Shown: piece after piece, positions 1-12,518 of the stretch
How the letters are laid out: every line of letters starts with the position of its first letter
Position numbering within the stretch: position 1 is the stretch's first letter
Assembly (NCBI GenBank): GCA_017590115.1
Contig: JAGGNK010007448.1
Coordinates: forward strand, 3,078,815 to 3,142,814
Direction of reading: 5' to 3'
Source: Montifringilla adamsi
Taxonomy: Eukaryota > Chordata > Aves > Passeriformes > Passeridae
Length of the DNA stretch: 64,000 nucleotides
Position numbers and translations under genes: made by a program
Notes under the pieces: model-generated
The model's input: only the letters and a program-made list of their open reading frames with translations
The model's database searches: none
Told to the model about the DNA's origin: nothing

Positions 1-1290
1 GCATAAATAAGTGCACTCGGCATGAGAGAGTTTACAAGGCTGATCCAGCACTTAAAAAAAACCACATTGGGAAAAAGTAAATACGCTCATTTGCTGGACT
101 GGCGTTTATTTGTCGATCTCATCTTGACCTCTTTGGGGAGGCTAAAGGACGTTCAGTGACTGTAAAGTGCAGAGACTTTTGTATATAGCCCCAGATGCAC
201 TTTCTCGATGCTTCATTGACAACAGCTGTAATTGAGCCAGTTTGAGTGGCTCTCGATTTTTCTTTATCCAAATAACTCATATGTTTGTCTAGGATTTGGC
301 ATCTATACCTAATCACAGAATAAGTGAGAAAAAGCAGTTGCTCTTGCTGCTTCTGTGATCTCTCTGAAAGATGAAGCTGTTGAAGGAGGTTGTAGGAAGT
401 TGGTAAATCTTTCAGCTTGGTGGTGCACAGGTCACCTGAACTGTGAATCCTCCTTCAAGGTTCCACCAAACCTGGGGCTGAGCACTGGCTACCCCTGTCC
501 CTGAGGAAAAAGAGGGCTTGGGCAACCTGGCAGGTGGTGAAGATAAGGAATAAAATGTGAGGGTGCTCTTTTAGAAAGTAGGGAAGTAATGAAAACAGCA
601 GCTGAAGGTGGTTTTTAATTTGTGAAGTTTAAATTATATGGCAATCAACCCACTTGTTAAAGCCATAAGGGTCAGAGTGAGAAGTAGGTGGTGGAGGAAG
701 AAAGGGCTGTTGCCACCTCAGTCAGAGTCCTGGAAAGCAGGAGCTTTACTCATGTCTAGGGCATAAAATCACAGTAAATGGGTGAGCTGAACTGAATACC
801 TTACTGATTTTTAATTAGAGATGAAATGTTGCTCCCTTGGAGAGGAAAATTGCTGCAGCACCAGTGAGGTGAATGCAGGGGTGGCAAATCAGTGGGGCAG
901 AGGGGCCACCTTGGGACCACAGGAGTCTCATTAAAGGAAACTGGAATTTACCCAGCTTTCCTTTTCTTTCTTTACAGCCTTGTGGCAGTTCCAGGTAACA
1001 CAGGGTTCCACTACAGCCAGTGAGATTATTTGCATCTGAGGAGGGCAAACCTTCAAAAAGTGGTCTGACTCCTCATATTTCAGTTCTGGATTGATGCAGA
1101 ATAGTTTGAGAAAGACCATGTGCACTTTTTAATTCTTGGTGTGTGAATATACAGATTCCTTTCATTCCTACTCTTGGCCTTTTCTGTGGATCTGTGTATC
1201 CAGTGTACCCTAAATGTGGGCAAATTTCCTTTTAGTATCTAAATGGGGCTGCAGGGAAACCAGAGTGGCTCCACATCAGGAACTGCAGTA
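1..1290. other. Unique non-coding sequence, no gene seen
   Basis: No coding exon, RNA gene or recognisable repeat is visible. All open frames are under 80 codons and overlap in several frames, as chance frames do. The part from about 120 to 300 has low repeat character and mixed composition, so it could be single-copy conserved sequence, but this cannot be judged without an alignment. Confidence 0.6.
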
Positions 1291-1558
1291 ACTGGACAAG
1301 GAGTGATGGACTCAAACTGAAAGAGGGGAAATTGAGATTGGATATTGGGATGAAATCCTTCCCTGTGAGGGTGGGCAGGCCCTGGCACAGGGTGCCCAGA
1401 GCAGCTGTGGCTGCCCCTGGATCCCTGGCAGTGCCCAAGGCCAGGCTGGACAGGGCTGGGAGCAGCCTGGGACAGTGGAAGGTGTCCCTGCCATGGCAGG
1501 GCTGGGGTGGAATGAGAGGAGCTTCAAAGTCCCTTCCAACCCAAACCATTCTGTGATT
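1291..1558 (+). mobile_element. CR1 LINE, 3' fragment
   Basis: This is a 5'-truncated copy of the avian non-LTR retrotransposon CR1, covering the end of ORF2 and the short 3' UTR. It opens in the conserved 'GGACAAGGAGTGATGG' stretch and passes through 'CCCTGTGAGGGTGGGCAGG' and 'CCCAGAGCAGCTGTGG'. It ends with 'CCCTTCCAACCCAAACC' followed by 'ATTCTGTGATT', one degenerate unit of the 8-bp tail repeat of CR1. No flanking target-site duplication is evident, as is usual for CR1. It closely resembles the copies at 4.3 kb and 48.5 kb, which suggests one subfamily. Open frames of about 75-120 codons on both strands here are spurious CR1 frames. Confidence 0.93.
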
Positions 1559-2224
1559 TAAATATGCACTGTGTGCATTGTTAAAATTCACTTCACCTCC
1601 AGTTACTCAGATGCTCAGCAAGAATAACACTGGTAAATTGATTAATTACATCAATTACTTCAGTGGGGTTTTTTCCCCCGCTCTGCTCTTGCACAGTTTG
1701 CTTCCAATATCAGTTCAGAATGACACTGCCTCAGTTAGGGGTATGACTTTTTCCTTCTCTGGGGAGGTTTCTCCTCTGGCCAGAGCACTGCAAGCTGCCA
1801 GTTTGAAGCTGTTCTCTGTGTGTGCCTAGCAAATGGCTCTGGCAAACACTGCACTTTTACAATGTCATTTATTGGTGAGCTGAAGTGCTCAGGTGCTCAT
1901 AGTATCATCTCTTACTGCTCCTTACCACTCTTCTTTCACTCCTCCTTGCTGCATTTTGTTAAGCATGTGTTACATGTCAGTAAAGGTTTATTGATTGTAT
2001 GTCATTTATAGGGACAGTAAAGACAAAACAGGTGTAATTTTATGGTGAAAAATCACAGCAAAATTAAAATAGCTTTCAGCAGTGAAAGGTATCTAGAACA
2101 CACTGCAAGAATTGGGAAAAAATATCTCCTGAGAGGATGAGCTAAGGGAAAAGTTAGATAAGGAAAACTGGCAGAGCCTTAGGGAGCCTGAAGGCCCCAA
2201 GTTCAAGTTATCCCATTCAGAAGT
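1559..2224. other. Unique AT-rich sequence, no gene seen
   Basis: No exon or RNA gene is recognised. The last 120 bp (2100-2224) could be a further eroded part of the ancient CR1 fossil that follows, but I could not align it with confidence. Confidence 0.5.
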
Positions 2225-3070
2225 ATTGCAGGTGACCAGAGAGGTTTAATCATGAGCTCATTGCTGACCTCAAACGAAAGAAAGAACTATGCAATAAGGA
2301 GAAACTAGGTCAGCTCCCAGAATGAGAACAGAAGTGGAGCAGGGGCATAGACAGAATCAGAAAGGCCAAAGAACTAAATAAAGATACAGCATTCAAGAGC
2401 CATTGGCAGTAAGGAGATCCAGCTCTCTATCACTGTTACAGGAGGCTGTTCTGCTCTACAGTCAGGAAAAGGAGATATCAACACATCAGCACTGCAGATA
2501 ATTGTTTAATGTCTTCTCTTCATTCGAGGTTCAACACTAATTAGATGATTTCTGTAATTAGGACTAGTTATAAAGCAGTAAGGTCCCAACCTAGGTGTGG
2601 GAAAATGGGTTAGGGCCAACCTGGATGATTTAGGTGTTTTCAAATGGGTTGGAATTGTGAATTTAATTTTAGAATACTTAAAAAGAAAAAAAAAAGAGAA
2701 AGAAGAAAAGATATTTCAGTTCTGCAAGTGGGGTTAACTTGCAAAGGAGAGAATCAGAAGCCTGTGAAAAGACCAGCACAGTGAGTGTTCCTAAAAAAGA
2801 AGAAAGAGGAGGAGTTGGGGAGCTAGAAAGTCACCAACTTAACATCAGTTTCTGAAAAAGTACATGAACAAGTACTCCAGCAACCTTTTTAAAATGCCAA
2901 AAATCTCATCAAAGCCATCCAACTTCCTTGTGCAAGGCAGCACTCGGTTCTGGGGACGGAGGAGCAGCAGCAGATTTGTGTATTGAGATTTCAGTGAGGG
3001 CTTTGGCAGCCTCTCAGTGACATCATAAGTTACAGAAACATTGTCTTAGTCTGCCTAAGATCTTAATTAC
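2225..3070 (+). mobile_element. Ancient CR1-type LINE fossil (ORF2, reverse-transcriptase region)
   Basis: A heavily decayed piece of the old amniote CR1 lineage, far older than the other copies. Landmarks in order are: an A-rich basic stretch with 'AGAAAGGCCAAAGAACTAAA' (about 2358-2377); 'CCAACTTAACATCAGTTTC' (about 2834), the counterpart of 'CTAACTTCAATACC' in this family; and 'GTATTGAGATTTCAGTGAGG' (about 2979), the counterpart of RT motif A (Y-L-D-F-S-K-A-F). 'GTGACATCATAAG' follows. The same landmarks occur in the same order in the 25.4-27.0 kb fossil, which is independent internal support. No open frame survives. Boundaries are uncertain by about 50 bp. Confidence 0.65.
2672..2710. repeat. 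A/G-rich low-complexity tract
   Basis: An A-rich purine stretch interrupts the ancient CR1 fossil. It may be an expanded A-rich part of the fossil or a later small insertion. Confidence 0.8.
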
Positions 3071-4294
3071 TTTCAGGAGGGCTATTGTCTCTTTATTGAT
3101 TAGAGTGGGGATCTAGGAGGCTTACCCCAGGCTTTGCCTCATGGACCTTCCACTTAAAGGCTTCAGGAAGTGTATAAAGTAAAAAGGGATAAATCTAGGC
3201 CAGTATTTAGTGCTGTCACTTAAAAGGGGTTCCCAGCAGAACCATGAATGGAGATTTCCTCATGCTCCATCCTGTATAAAGTGTGCTCCCCAGAAGAGAA
3301 GAACCCCCTCTGTGGGTGTTCTGTGCTTGCCCTGCTGCCAGGGGGTGAAGGCACCTTGCTCCAGTAGATATTGAAGTGTGAATGGAAATTATCTGTAGCA
3401 GCTTCTCCCCGGGTGCCAACTGCTCCTCAGGGTGCAAGGAGTAGGGGACGAAGCCACTGTTGGGTTAGGGATCTGGAGTAACATCGAGGTGTGAGCTCCA
3501 ATTTGTATAAATGCCCTGATTTGCACTCTTGCTGAATTTAGCCTTGTGCTGCCTCTTGTGCCCCAGCAACCCCGAGCAATAGCTTGATTATTCAGTCTTA
3601 AAATCAGGCCTAATTGAAAACCAGGCCCAGTGGTCAAAGGACAAGAGTATTCCAAATGCCAAATATTTGTGAGAAGCCAGCTTGTCCCAGGGAGGGACAG
3701 CTGCTCCTAATTTTCCTGAGAGAATCATATTTTAAAGCTTAAAAATACAATAATTTTTGTGCATAGCAGGGCAGCTACTCCCTACCCAGAAGGGTTTAGT
3801 ATTTGTGTGCCTTGGCCTGCCAGCCGTGAGAGGGGAAGAATACTTGTCTGCTTAAGAGGCAACTCAGAGACATGCTGAATTATTTCAAAATATGCCTCTG
3901 AGGCCTTCAAAAGAAAAGTGCTGAATTGTACTCAGATTTTTAGATACTGGACCCTGCAACAGGTTAGCAGTGTCCAGCTGGGATTAAGCCAGGCCTTTCA
4001 GTCCAGAGGGACCCAGGCCCTCTCCCAGCATAGCAGAACAAGGATTGGGGGTGTTTCACTCAGTCTGGGGTTGAAGGAACCATTAATGAAGGCACAAACT
4101 CTTTAAAAATTAGGCTGTTTTTAGAGAGAATGGAGAGAGAGAGATGTTTTCAGAGAGGATGGAGGAAGGAAAGGTCCAGCCTGGCTGATGGGACAGCCTG
4201 CATCCAGGAGGGGTGGGGAGGACTGGAGCTGGAGCTTTCTGTAGCACACAGCTAAAAGCTGTGACTGTCATTGTTGCTTTTACAGGTGGAACAT
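3071..4294. other. Unique non-coding sequence, no gene seen
   Basis: No repeat or exon is recognised. A short GA-rich purine run lies at about 4127-4145. The open frames here are short and overlap on both strands. Confidence 0.55.
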
Positions 4295-4855
4295 CCTTGG
4301 GCAGCAGGGCAGGGGAATTGTGCCCCTGTGCCCTGGGCTCAGGTGAGACCCCACCTGCAGAGCTGCCCCAGCCCTGGCCCAGCACAGGGAGGAGCTGGAG
4401 CTGCTGCAGAGATCCAGAGGAGGCACCAGGGGGATCAGAGGGTGGAGCAGCTCTGCTGGGAGGGAAGGCTGGCACAGCTGGGATTGTTCACCTGGAGAGA
4501 AGACAAGAGGTCTCATCTGTGGCCTTACAGTGGCTGAAGGAGCTACAGGAAAGATGGAGAGAGACATTTGACAAGGGCCTGGAGTGCCAGGACAAAGGGA
4601 ATGGCTTTCCACTGCCAGGGATTAGATGGGATATTGGGAAAAATCCTTCCCTGTGAGGGTGGGCAGGCCCTGGCACAGGGTGCCCAGAGCAGCTGTGGCT
4701 GCCCCTGGATCCCTGGCAGTGCCCAAGTCCAGGCTGTAGAGGGCTTGGAGCAGCCTGAGACAGTGGAAGGTGTCCCTGCCCTTGGCACTGGGGTTGGAAA
4801 TAGATGACCTTTAAGGTCCCTTCCAATCATGTCCATTCTGGGACCCCTTGATTCC
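4295..4855 (+). mobile_element. CR1 LINE, longer 3' fragment (about 560 bp)
   Basis: The longest of the younger CR1 copies. It starts within ORF2. 'CCAGCACAGGGAGGAGCTGG', 'GATCCAGAGGAGG', 'GATCAGAGGGTGGAGCAG' and 'CTACAGGAAAGATGGAGAG' appear in the order expected for avian CR1, followed by the GGACAAAGGGAATGGCTT block and the 3' UTR. It ends at 'CCTTTAAGGTCCCTTCC' and a degraded tail. The ORF2 part carries frame breaks, so the copy is inactive. Open frames of 147, 112, 110 and 107 codons over this interval are CR1 by-products, not host genes. Confidence 0.93.
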
Positions 4856-5168
4856 ATGCAATGCAATCAGCCATCTCAGGATTTATGTTAGAAGCTGCTT
4901 TTCCACTTGCTGCTATGAATTTGGGTCACAAACACCAGCTTCGATAGAACACAGCCATTCTGAGATGAGTTCTGTCCCCCTGCATCAGGGGTTTCTCTTT
5001 GTGCAGATGTGGTACTGGAATCAGTGGTCAAAGTGACCTAGAATTTTGTTTCAAACGTTGGTGTCTTCTCCGTGTTCTCGTTGTTTGTAGCCACAAGGTG
5101 GCATTGCAGATTAAAGGGAAAACAGCTCTTGTTGTTCAGGGACACGGGAGGGAGGTGGGAGACATTGG
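4856..5168. other. Unique sequence between CR1 and poly-A tract
   Basis: Nothing is recognised. The sequence leading into the A20 tract has no AATAAA signal and no similarity I can name, so a processed pseudogene is not supported. Confidence 0.5.
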
Positions 5169-5188
5169 AAAAAAAAAAAAAAAAAAAA
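5169..5188. repeat. Poly-A homopolymer, 20 bp
   Basis: Twenty consecutive A, read directly. It could be a retroposition tail or simple slippage, but no element body is recognised on either side. Confidence 0.97.
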
Positions 5189-8100
5189 TCATACAGCCAG
5201 GTTGAAATTCCTTCTAGGTCTTGGAGAGATGCGAGGAAGAGTTCTGCTCTCAACTCCCAGGCCTGCAGTTTTGATGGCAGCGAGTGGGATGTTTGCTGTG
5301 TTATGATCATGAGGTGTTTCAACTGATTCTGTATCTGCAAATACCTCGGAGCTGTTCAGAGCTGTTCCTCCCCTGCCTTGGGAGCTGATGCAGCTTCAGA
5401 GCTGTGAGAAAGGTGATGGTGGCACCTCTCAGCCTCTTTTGTTTTAGTTTGTGTGTTTAAGTCCAGAAGAAAACTCATTTCTTTCTTCCCCATCCTACTG
5501 CTCCCCTCTCCTCCAGTCGCATTTCCCTTGGTTTCCCTGCATGCACAATTTTGGCTACAACTGGGCTTCTCTCAAGGATTGACCCACTGCAGAGAGTGAA
5601 GTTAAACCCTCTAACAAAGGTTTGGATCTCAACAAAGCTTTAAGGGCTATTTATTTGTTTTCTTATAGAGAGGAAGGTGTGAACTGAGCTTGCTGTAGCT
5701 GGACGTTCTCTGTACTTTCCAGGTTTTTCTGCTCAGCCTTTTATGTTCAGGGCAAGAAGACTCAGAGCAGGATATTCAAAGATTTTTGCTCCTCTGAGTC
5801 AGGATGAAATAATAAGGTATTTAGGAGATCTGAGTGAATCCTTAGGAAGCCTGTTTTGCCCCCAAAAAATGATACCAAGTTTCTCACCCTGAAAATACTG
5901 ACTTCTTACAATGAGAATGGCCTTCACAGGTTTATTTCCTGGTCTCTTTTTTTTTTTCCCAGGAATTCTCTGATTTTTCCTCAGTCCCCTCTGTGTTGCT
6001 GTAATATAAATGCTGATTTTCTGATAGATCCTTCCTGATCCCAACTCTTCTTATCAGTGCTTGTTGCCTTTGTCTGTATATACTTTCCATGTAAACCAGG
6101 AAAAGTAGCTCTGCTGAAAGATGGATCTTCCCAGCAGTGGAAAAAAGTGCTAAATGGAGTGGGGGAGCACCCAGCCAGCAAAGGAAAATCTTACCTGTTT
6201 TGGAAAGACAGTGAAAATAATTTTATTTTTACCTCTGCTTTGGAGAAGGAGTGAAAGGCAGAGGAAATAAAAAAAGCTTGCTCAAAACCCACTAGAAGTG
6301 TTTGTTAGGAATTTTGTAGACAAATGGAGGGTAATTGACAGTGTTTAACCAGGCAAGAGAAATACTCAGTTCTAACTTTTTTCTGAGAAGGAGGAAAGCA
6401 GCAAAAATTTTTCATCAACATTAACATGCACATGACAGCAGAGAAAAACACCATGAAGTTTTGCTTGGACAGTTTTCACCTGGTTGAGAAAGCCAGGGCA
6501 CATAAATACATATAGATTCAGATATACACATGCACACATGTGTGTGCATAGGAGTTTCTGGATATATTTGACAAGTTTGATTCCATTTGTGACCAGCTTT
6601 TTTCAGAAGCCTTTCTGAAAAATATTTCTTGTGTCTTAAACCATGTTTGCTTTGCCAAATTGTCCATAATTTCATCCCAGTTTTCCCTGCCTGTCTGCCT
6701 CGAGGTTACTGCACAGGGTGGGAAGGCTCTTGCACACTCCAGCTGTCCCCAGGCTGGGAAACTGCTCCCAAAGACTGTGGTGAGGTGGCCACAAAAAGTG
6801 TGCAAAAATGTTGTTGGTTTAGATGGCGTGGGAAATGCGCTTGTTGACCAGTTTCTTGCTCTGTGAACAGCAAATTCTGCCCTGAATGTTCCTGTGCCTC
6901 CTTTCTGGACAGGGGTGATGCTGCTTGGCTGTTCGGGCAGGACAGTTTATTCCTGCCTGAGCAGACACTGTCTCCCACTCTGTGGAAAGCATGGCCAGAC
7001 TTGGACTGGGAGGCCTGATGGAATATAAACACTTGATGTTTATTAAATATTGTGAATATTCTGCCCCGACATGTAAATAAGTAGTTGGCATTTCGATTTC
7101 TAGGATGATTGACCACGATAGAAATGCGTAAGCCTAATGAGAGAACATCCAATTCTTTTAGGAACATTTCAAAAGGTGTATATGCTCCTTCTGGATGCTG
7201 AGAACTTCTGGGTGGAAGCCAGCTCCTAAATGATAGAGGTTAGGAAGAGGCTAGCAAGAAACCTTCTCTCACCAAGGTTATTTCATAACTGCCTACTGCA
7301 GAGTTTCACATTTACCACTGGAGCAGCTGGTGCTGGCTCACCTCATCTGTCAGGCAGGGAGCCGAAGGAGATGTATTGCTGGACTGACCCCAATAGTGAA
7401 TCTGATGTTCTTGGCTTTTTTTTTAGTCTCCCGACCTGAAGGGAGAAGTGAACCTTTTGAAAAAGAAAAGTTTATGCATAAAAAATTCTGTGCAGTGCAC
7501 ATTTCCGGATGAATGTTCAGGCCAGCATTACTTAATGCTGAAATCAAAGCTTTGGGGATTCATGGACATTTCCAAGGCTGCTGTGATACTGCAACCCCTG
7601 TGTATAACCTCATGCTTAACACAGGGCTTTTATTCACCTTGAAGTTCTCTTTTGTTCTTCAATCAGCTCTGTTCTGGAAGGAGAGGGGGGAAGCAGTAAT
7701 AAGATTTAGCAGGATTTCTGGAGATGAACAGATGCAAGCCCAGCTCTCCTGGAACAGAGACCTTTATTACAGTGTTTGTATTCCAGAGGAGGTGGTCAAG
7801 GGAAATTTGGGACAGGATGAATGTTTTCTGTGGAGAAGAGATGCTGTTTAAACTACCATCTGTGTGTAACTTATATTGCACTAGGAAAACAAAATTTGCT
7901 GCATCCTGGAGAAAATTATGTGAATGTGTTTGGTAGAAGTTGTCCAGTAATGCTGGAATCTCTTGTGTGCCTGGGAGCACCTCGGGGCAGTCTCAGCCTT
8001 GCTGAATTCCCAGGGACTGCCCTCCTAATGGGAAAGTTGTGCCTCTGCTCCAGGGGATTTATTGAACAACACATGGTCTTGCTGGGTGTCACAGAGGTTC

Positions 8101-11100
8101 AGATGTGCTTTGCTGCAGAATGAGATCACAAACCAGATTTCTTTTTTCGTTTCCATCCTTTTATTTCCAAAGGGGATCTTTGCTCTTTTCCCCCACTCCC
8201 CAGCCCAATAAGCTCTGTGATGGCTGTCAAGACATTGACATATCACAGTGAGCGCTTGAATTCAGGTGTTTTCTGCAAACCTGGCAGATATTCAACCTGT
8301 CCAAATTTGAGTATTGTAATTGCTCAGCTACTGTTGCTTAATGTGAATGTGGGGGCAGGAAGGAACATCTCTCTGCTTCTGCAGAACCTCAGGAAAATAG
8401 CTTTGGTTTTGACAAATTGAGATTTTCTTTCAAATATTTCTAGTGAATGTTGCAGAGGTCAAATGTTAAGGCCTTCCTCTGGAATGGAAGTTTGAAAGAT
8501 TTATGTTGGTCTTCAAATCCATAACCTGCTGACACACTACAAAGGCCTGAGATGGCTGCCAATACCTCAGCACATTTTCAAAGCACAAACAGTGGCTTTA
8601 GTCATCATTAAGTTGCATGAATCAGACCATTCTTCCTTGGGCAGTCCTCCTGCAGAGGAATTTTGTTTAAGTTTCTATTGTGCATCTGCTGTTCATGCTT
8701 TCATATGGGAACAATTTTTTCATGTGCATCAGAGAGGGGTGAGTAAGGGAACAGTGACACATTGACCTCAGAAGCTCTCAGGGAATTTTCTAGAGCCTTG
8801 GCCTGCCTGCAGGAGGGGGTTTTGTGGGCTTGCTCCACTCTGTGCTTGTTCCTTTGGTTCTCCTGTGTGCAGCTCCCACTGATCCACCATCCCTGTGGGG
8901 GTTTGGGAGCACAGACAAGCCTTCCCTGCACAGTAAAAACCCACAGGTATTTTGAAGGTGAGTGATGAGGAGAGGAGAGCTGGTGGTTAGAACTTCATAC
9001 TGTTGCTGGTTTTGTCCTGCCTGCTGTGAAGGTGCAGAGGAATCGACTCTCATCCACTCTTAAATTGGCAATTTCTGTTCTTGCTAGATTCACTTCAAGT
9101 TTGCAGGCAGAGAAAACTTTGCTTCCTTAGCAAGGAACCAGAAGTCTCCAAGACCCTGCTGATGCCCTCTTGAGAAGAAAGTTTCATTCCCATGGTGTGA
9201 AATGAAGCTCCTATTGGCATTTGAGATGTCTCTGCCATGAACTCTCCTCTCTCTCTCAGACACCTGTTCAGCTGCTGTTACTGAGCTCCGGCTCAGGCAC
9301 TGGTGAGCAGAACACAATGCTCATAACTCATCTCCCCTCCTTCCTGTGCAAGCTTCGGTTGACTAAAAAGGTTGTTTATTCCCACTTGTTGTGGTGGAAA
9401 TCAGGGCAGACCCAGGGCAGAGGAGATCTTTCTGTGCACACCCAGCTGGCTGGGACAACACCTGGACTGGGCATGGGGAAGCAGCACTCTTTGGGTAGTG
9501 GCAGGTTCAGGAATCTCAGATGGAGAAGAGTTACTCTGAGGTTAATAACTCTTACGTAGGAAAACTTTGAGGGAAGGAAAACCTGCATCTACTTTGGACC
9601 AAAATTATAGAAATTTGAAATTTTTCATGGAAAACAAATGCTCCCATTTTACTTCCTCCTCCCCATGTGTTTAAATATTGGAGTGACGTGAAAACAAGCT
9701 GGGATGCTCCTGGCTGGTCCTTAAGAAGCTAAGCAGGCACTGACAGCATAGAAATTGTGGGGTGACAGCTGAACCAGAGACTAAATCATCTACTCCTGAG
9801 CTTAGAAATCAGAGCTGAGGCATGGGCTCAGCTGTACAGGAGCATGAAATCTTTTTGATTTTTCCCTTGGTTTTGACCATATAATTTTAGAATTACAATT
9901 AGGAAACACAATAACTGTTCTTGCACACTTCACTGAACTAATTGCCATTAGTTCAATATCACCCATTCCTCCTGTATCTGATACTTCACAGCTTTGGAGT
10001 GGAGACCGTGGGCTCTCTTCCCCTTTGCTTCCCCTGCTCTTTTCAGTGCTCATGGCTCATCTGGGACAGGCAGAATTGTGTTGTTGTTTGTAGTCCCAGA
10101 GCCCCGAAGGAGGATTTTTTGGGAGCTAGTCATGACCGCAAACCTTGAGGCCTCTGAGTGACCCCATTTGTAATCCAGGGATGTTCTCAGAACTTCCTAG
10201 GCCACAGGACACCAGGATACATCCCTGAGCTGATGACTGCCCAGCCAGTGGCTGCTGTTGGATAACTGAGTTCACCCTCGCAGCTCTGCCTGTAGGAATA
10301 TGGGATTGTTCATACGGATGACTGCTCTTGTGGTGAGCAAGGCTCTTTTTGGAATGGCCAGTGCATCAGAAGATCTCCTCTCCTCTCTCTCCCCTCCCAC
10401 TGACCTTCCCCAATGTGTCCTTGACTAAATATGTAGTGCTTGCACACAAAAGGAAGGAATTTAGGAGTGTGTGAAGTACTTGCAATTAAATGTCACGCCA
10501 GCCACATGTGGTTTTGCTGCTCCAAATTCAGCTCAAATAAATGGAAAGGATTACAAAATGAGGGAACAACTTGGGTCAACCTGGAGTGTTAAACAAAATA
10601 TGTTTTCCTTTAGTAGCATCCAGGAGTGTGTGGTGCATTTTGCCAAAGGGAGAAGACAGTGTGGAGTCTAAGTCAGGGGCTCAGGTGAGGTTTAACCTAC
10701 ACAGGCCTAAGTAAGTTGCTTCGTGAGCCTTGCTAGCTCTGGTGCTTGAAATTAGTTTCTCCCAGCTTTCTTTGGCCTGTGCTGCTGCAGAGAAGGGAAT
10801 GTTTTCCATGCCTGCTGTGACAGGACAAGGAGGCATGAAGGTAGGAGTTGGAAGTGAGGTCATGGCTCAGGCTCACTAAAGGGAAAGCAGGCAGAGGATT
10901 CATGTTCACATTGAGCCTTCACTAAGCCAGGCTTGGGGAGCTCTCAGGTCTTTAAGATATTTAGGAATATTTTTTTCATGCTGGACCATACAATCAATGA
11001 GATGTCCCCATATGTGAGGTTTTATTTCCACCTCTCCTAGGGACATGAGTGGTTGCTCACTGCACTCACATCTCTGACATTCCTGTGATCAAGAAATCAA

Positions 11101-12489
11101 TTTAATCTCCCTATGAGGAAATCTTCCACTGGTTTTAATTGGGAATTGCTCTGTCCTGGTAGAAGTGTTCCACTTATTTTGTGAGCCAAAAAGCTCCAGC
11201 AAACCTGACACAGCTCTGTTGTCTTCTCAGAGGTGTTTGGTGGCGTTAAGGAAGGATTGTATGCCTTTTCCTGAAAAGCTAAGGAGAATTATTTGCTCTC
11301 TCCATCACCAATGCCATTGCCTTTCCCAGTCAACTACTGCCAGCTGTGGAAGGCACATTCCCTCCTGCCAGCCACTCATTGTGCTTTTGCAGTAGGAAGA
11401 GGGGGGACGAAAGAAGGGGGGATCTTAATTGAAAAAATAGGCCTGGGGCTTCAGGGACATAACAAAGTCAGTGGGAGTGTGTGAACAGCAATTTATTTTG
11501 TCAGTTCAAGTTACAGTCTTTCTGACATGTGAAAATTGCAGATGCCAGTTTCTCAATGTGTCACTGTGACACACAGCATCCCAAATAAATAATGAAACTC
11601 TGGACTTGGTTTGCAGAGCTTCGGAAAGCCTGAAGAAATGGGATATAAAAATTGACAGATAAATTGAGAGAGTTTTCTTTGACATACGGGGCATGATCTT
11701 AGTTCAGCCTCTCACAAGATGATCTTCATACCTTTCATTGCTTCAGCAGAGTATTCCTTTCCTCAGTGTGGACTTCACAGAGTCTATGGCCTTCACAGCC
11801 TCTTTGGGCTTTGAAAAGGAGCGGTTTTCATGAAGAATCAAACAAACCTTTTCCCTTGAAACTGCAGAGGATTGGATAACGTGTGGTTGAAGTGTTGATC
11901 TGAGACTGAGTAGATCACTAAAGCAACTTGTTAAGGCTAGGATCCAATTAGGAAATTACCTGTTATCCTGACTGCCTACAAGCCTTTTAAATGTTCCATT
12001 GTTCTTCACCTGCTAAATTGGAGTGATGATGATATTTAAATCTCCTGTGTTTTCTGTCTTAGTTTAATTCTTTTAGAAGGAGCTCTCCTTTTCCTGTATT
12101 TCTACAGCACTTAATATAACTTGGTTCAGCCTTTATTATGGTATCCATTTATTATAGCAGTAAAATCTCATTTTTTGCAGATCAAGTAGTTTCTATTAAT
12201 GTTTGTTCATTGGGCTTACAGAAGTAGACAAATGGCCATTAATGATCAGGGGACCAAGTCAGAAGCATGAAGAGTTTATTAAAAGTTCAATTAGAAAGAA
12301 ACTGTTCTGCAGAGACCTTTAGCAAGAGCCTGAGTGGCAGCAAAGACATTAAAAATCCTTAATAACATGGCAAAGATGTGAATGGTTTCCTATCCCATTT
12401 CCCCAGTTAATCTAGTTTAGTCAGCAGGGTGGTCAGACAGAATGTGTGATTTCTGAGGGAATCCTGAAAAATTAAGCTTGTTTTATCTA
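5189..12489. other. Long unique non-coding stretch, no gene seen
   Basis: Seven kilobases in which I recognise no CR1, LTR, RNA gene or exon. Open frames reach 153 codons (6706-7167, minus) but show no domain, no signal of a family, and share the interval with frames on the other strand. Small low-complexity spots are a T-run at about 5947-5957, a near-palindrome 'TGCACACATGTGTGTGCA' at 6531-6548, and a pyrimidine run at about 10376-10400. Confidence 0.55.
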
Positions 12490-12518
12490 AGGGAAAAAAA
12501 AAAAAGAAAGAAAGAATA
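12490..12518. repeat. A-rich / GAAA low-complexity tract
   Basis: A run of A followed by GAAA-like units. It resembles a small decayed microsatellite. Confidence 0.85.

Noticed and set aside
4213..4866. Several frames of 79-147 codons around 4.2-4.9 kb
   Set aside because: All lie on the CR1 fragment, in sense or antisense, and none continues the CR1 ORF2 frame intact.
5100..5188. Processed pseudogene ending in the A20 tract
   Set aside because: No AATAAA, no recognisable mRNA body and no visible target-site duplication.
6531..6548. Near-palindrome of CA/TG units as a regulatory site
   Set aside because: Explained by short alternating purine-pyrimidine sequence with no further support.
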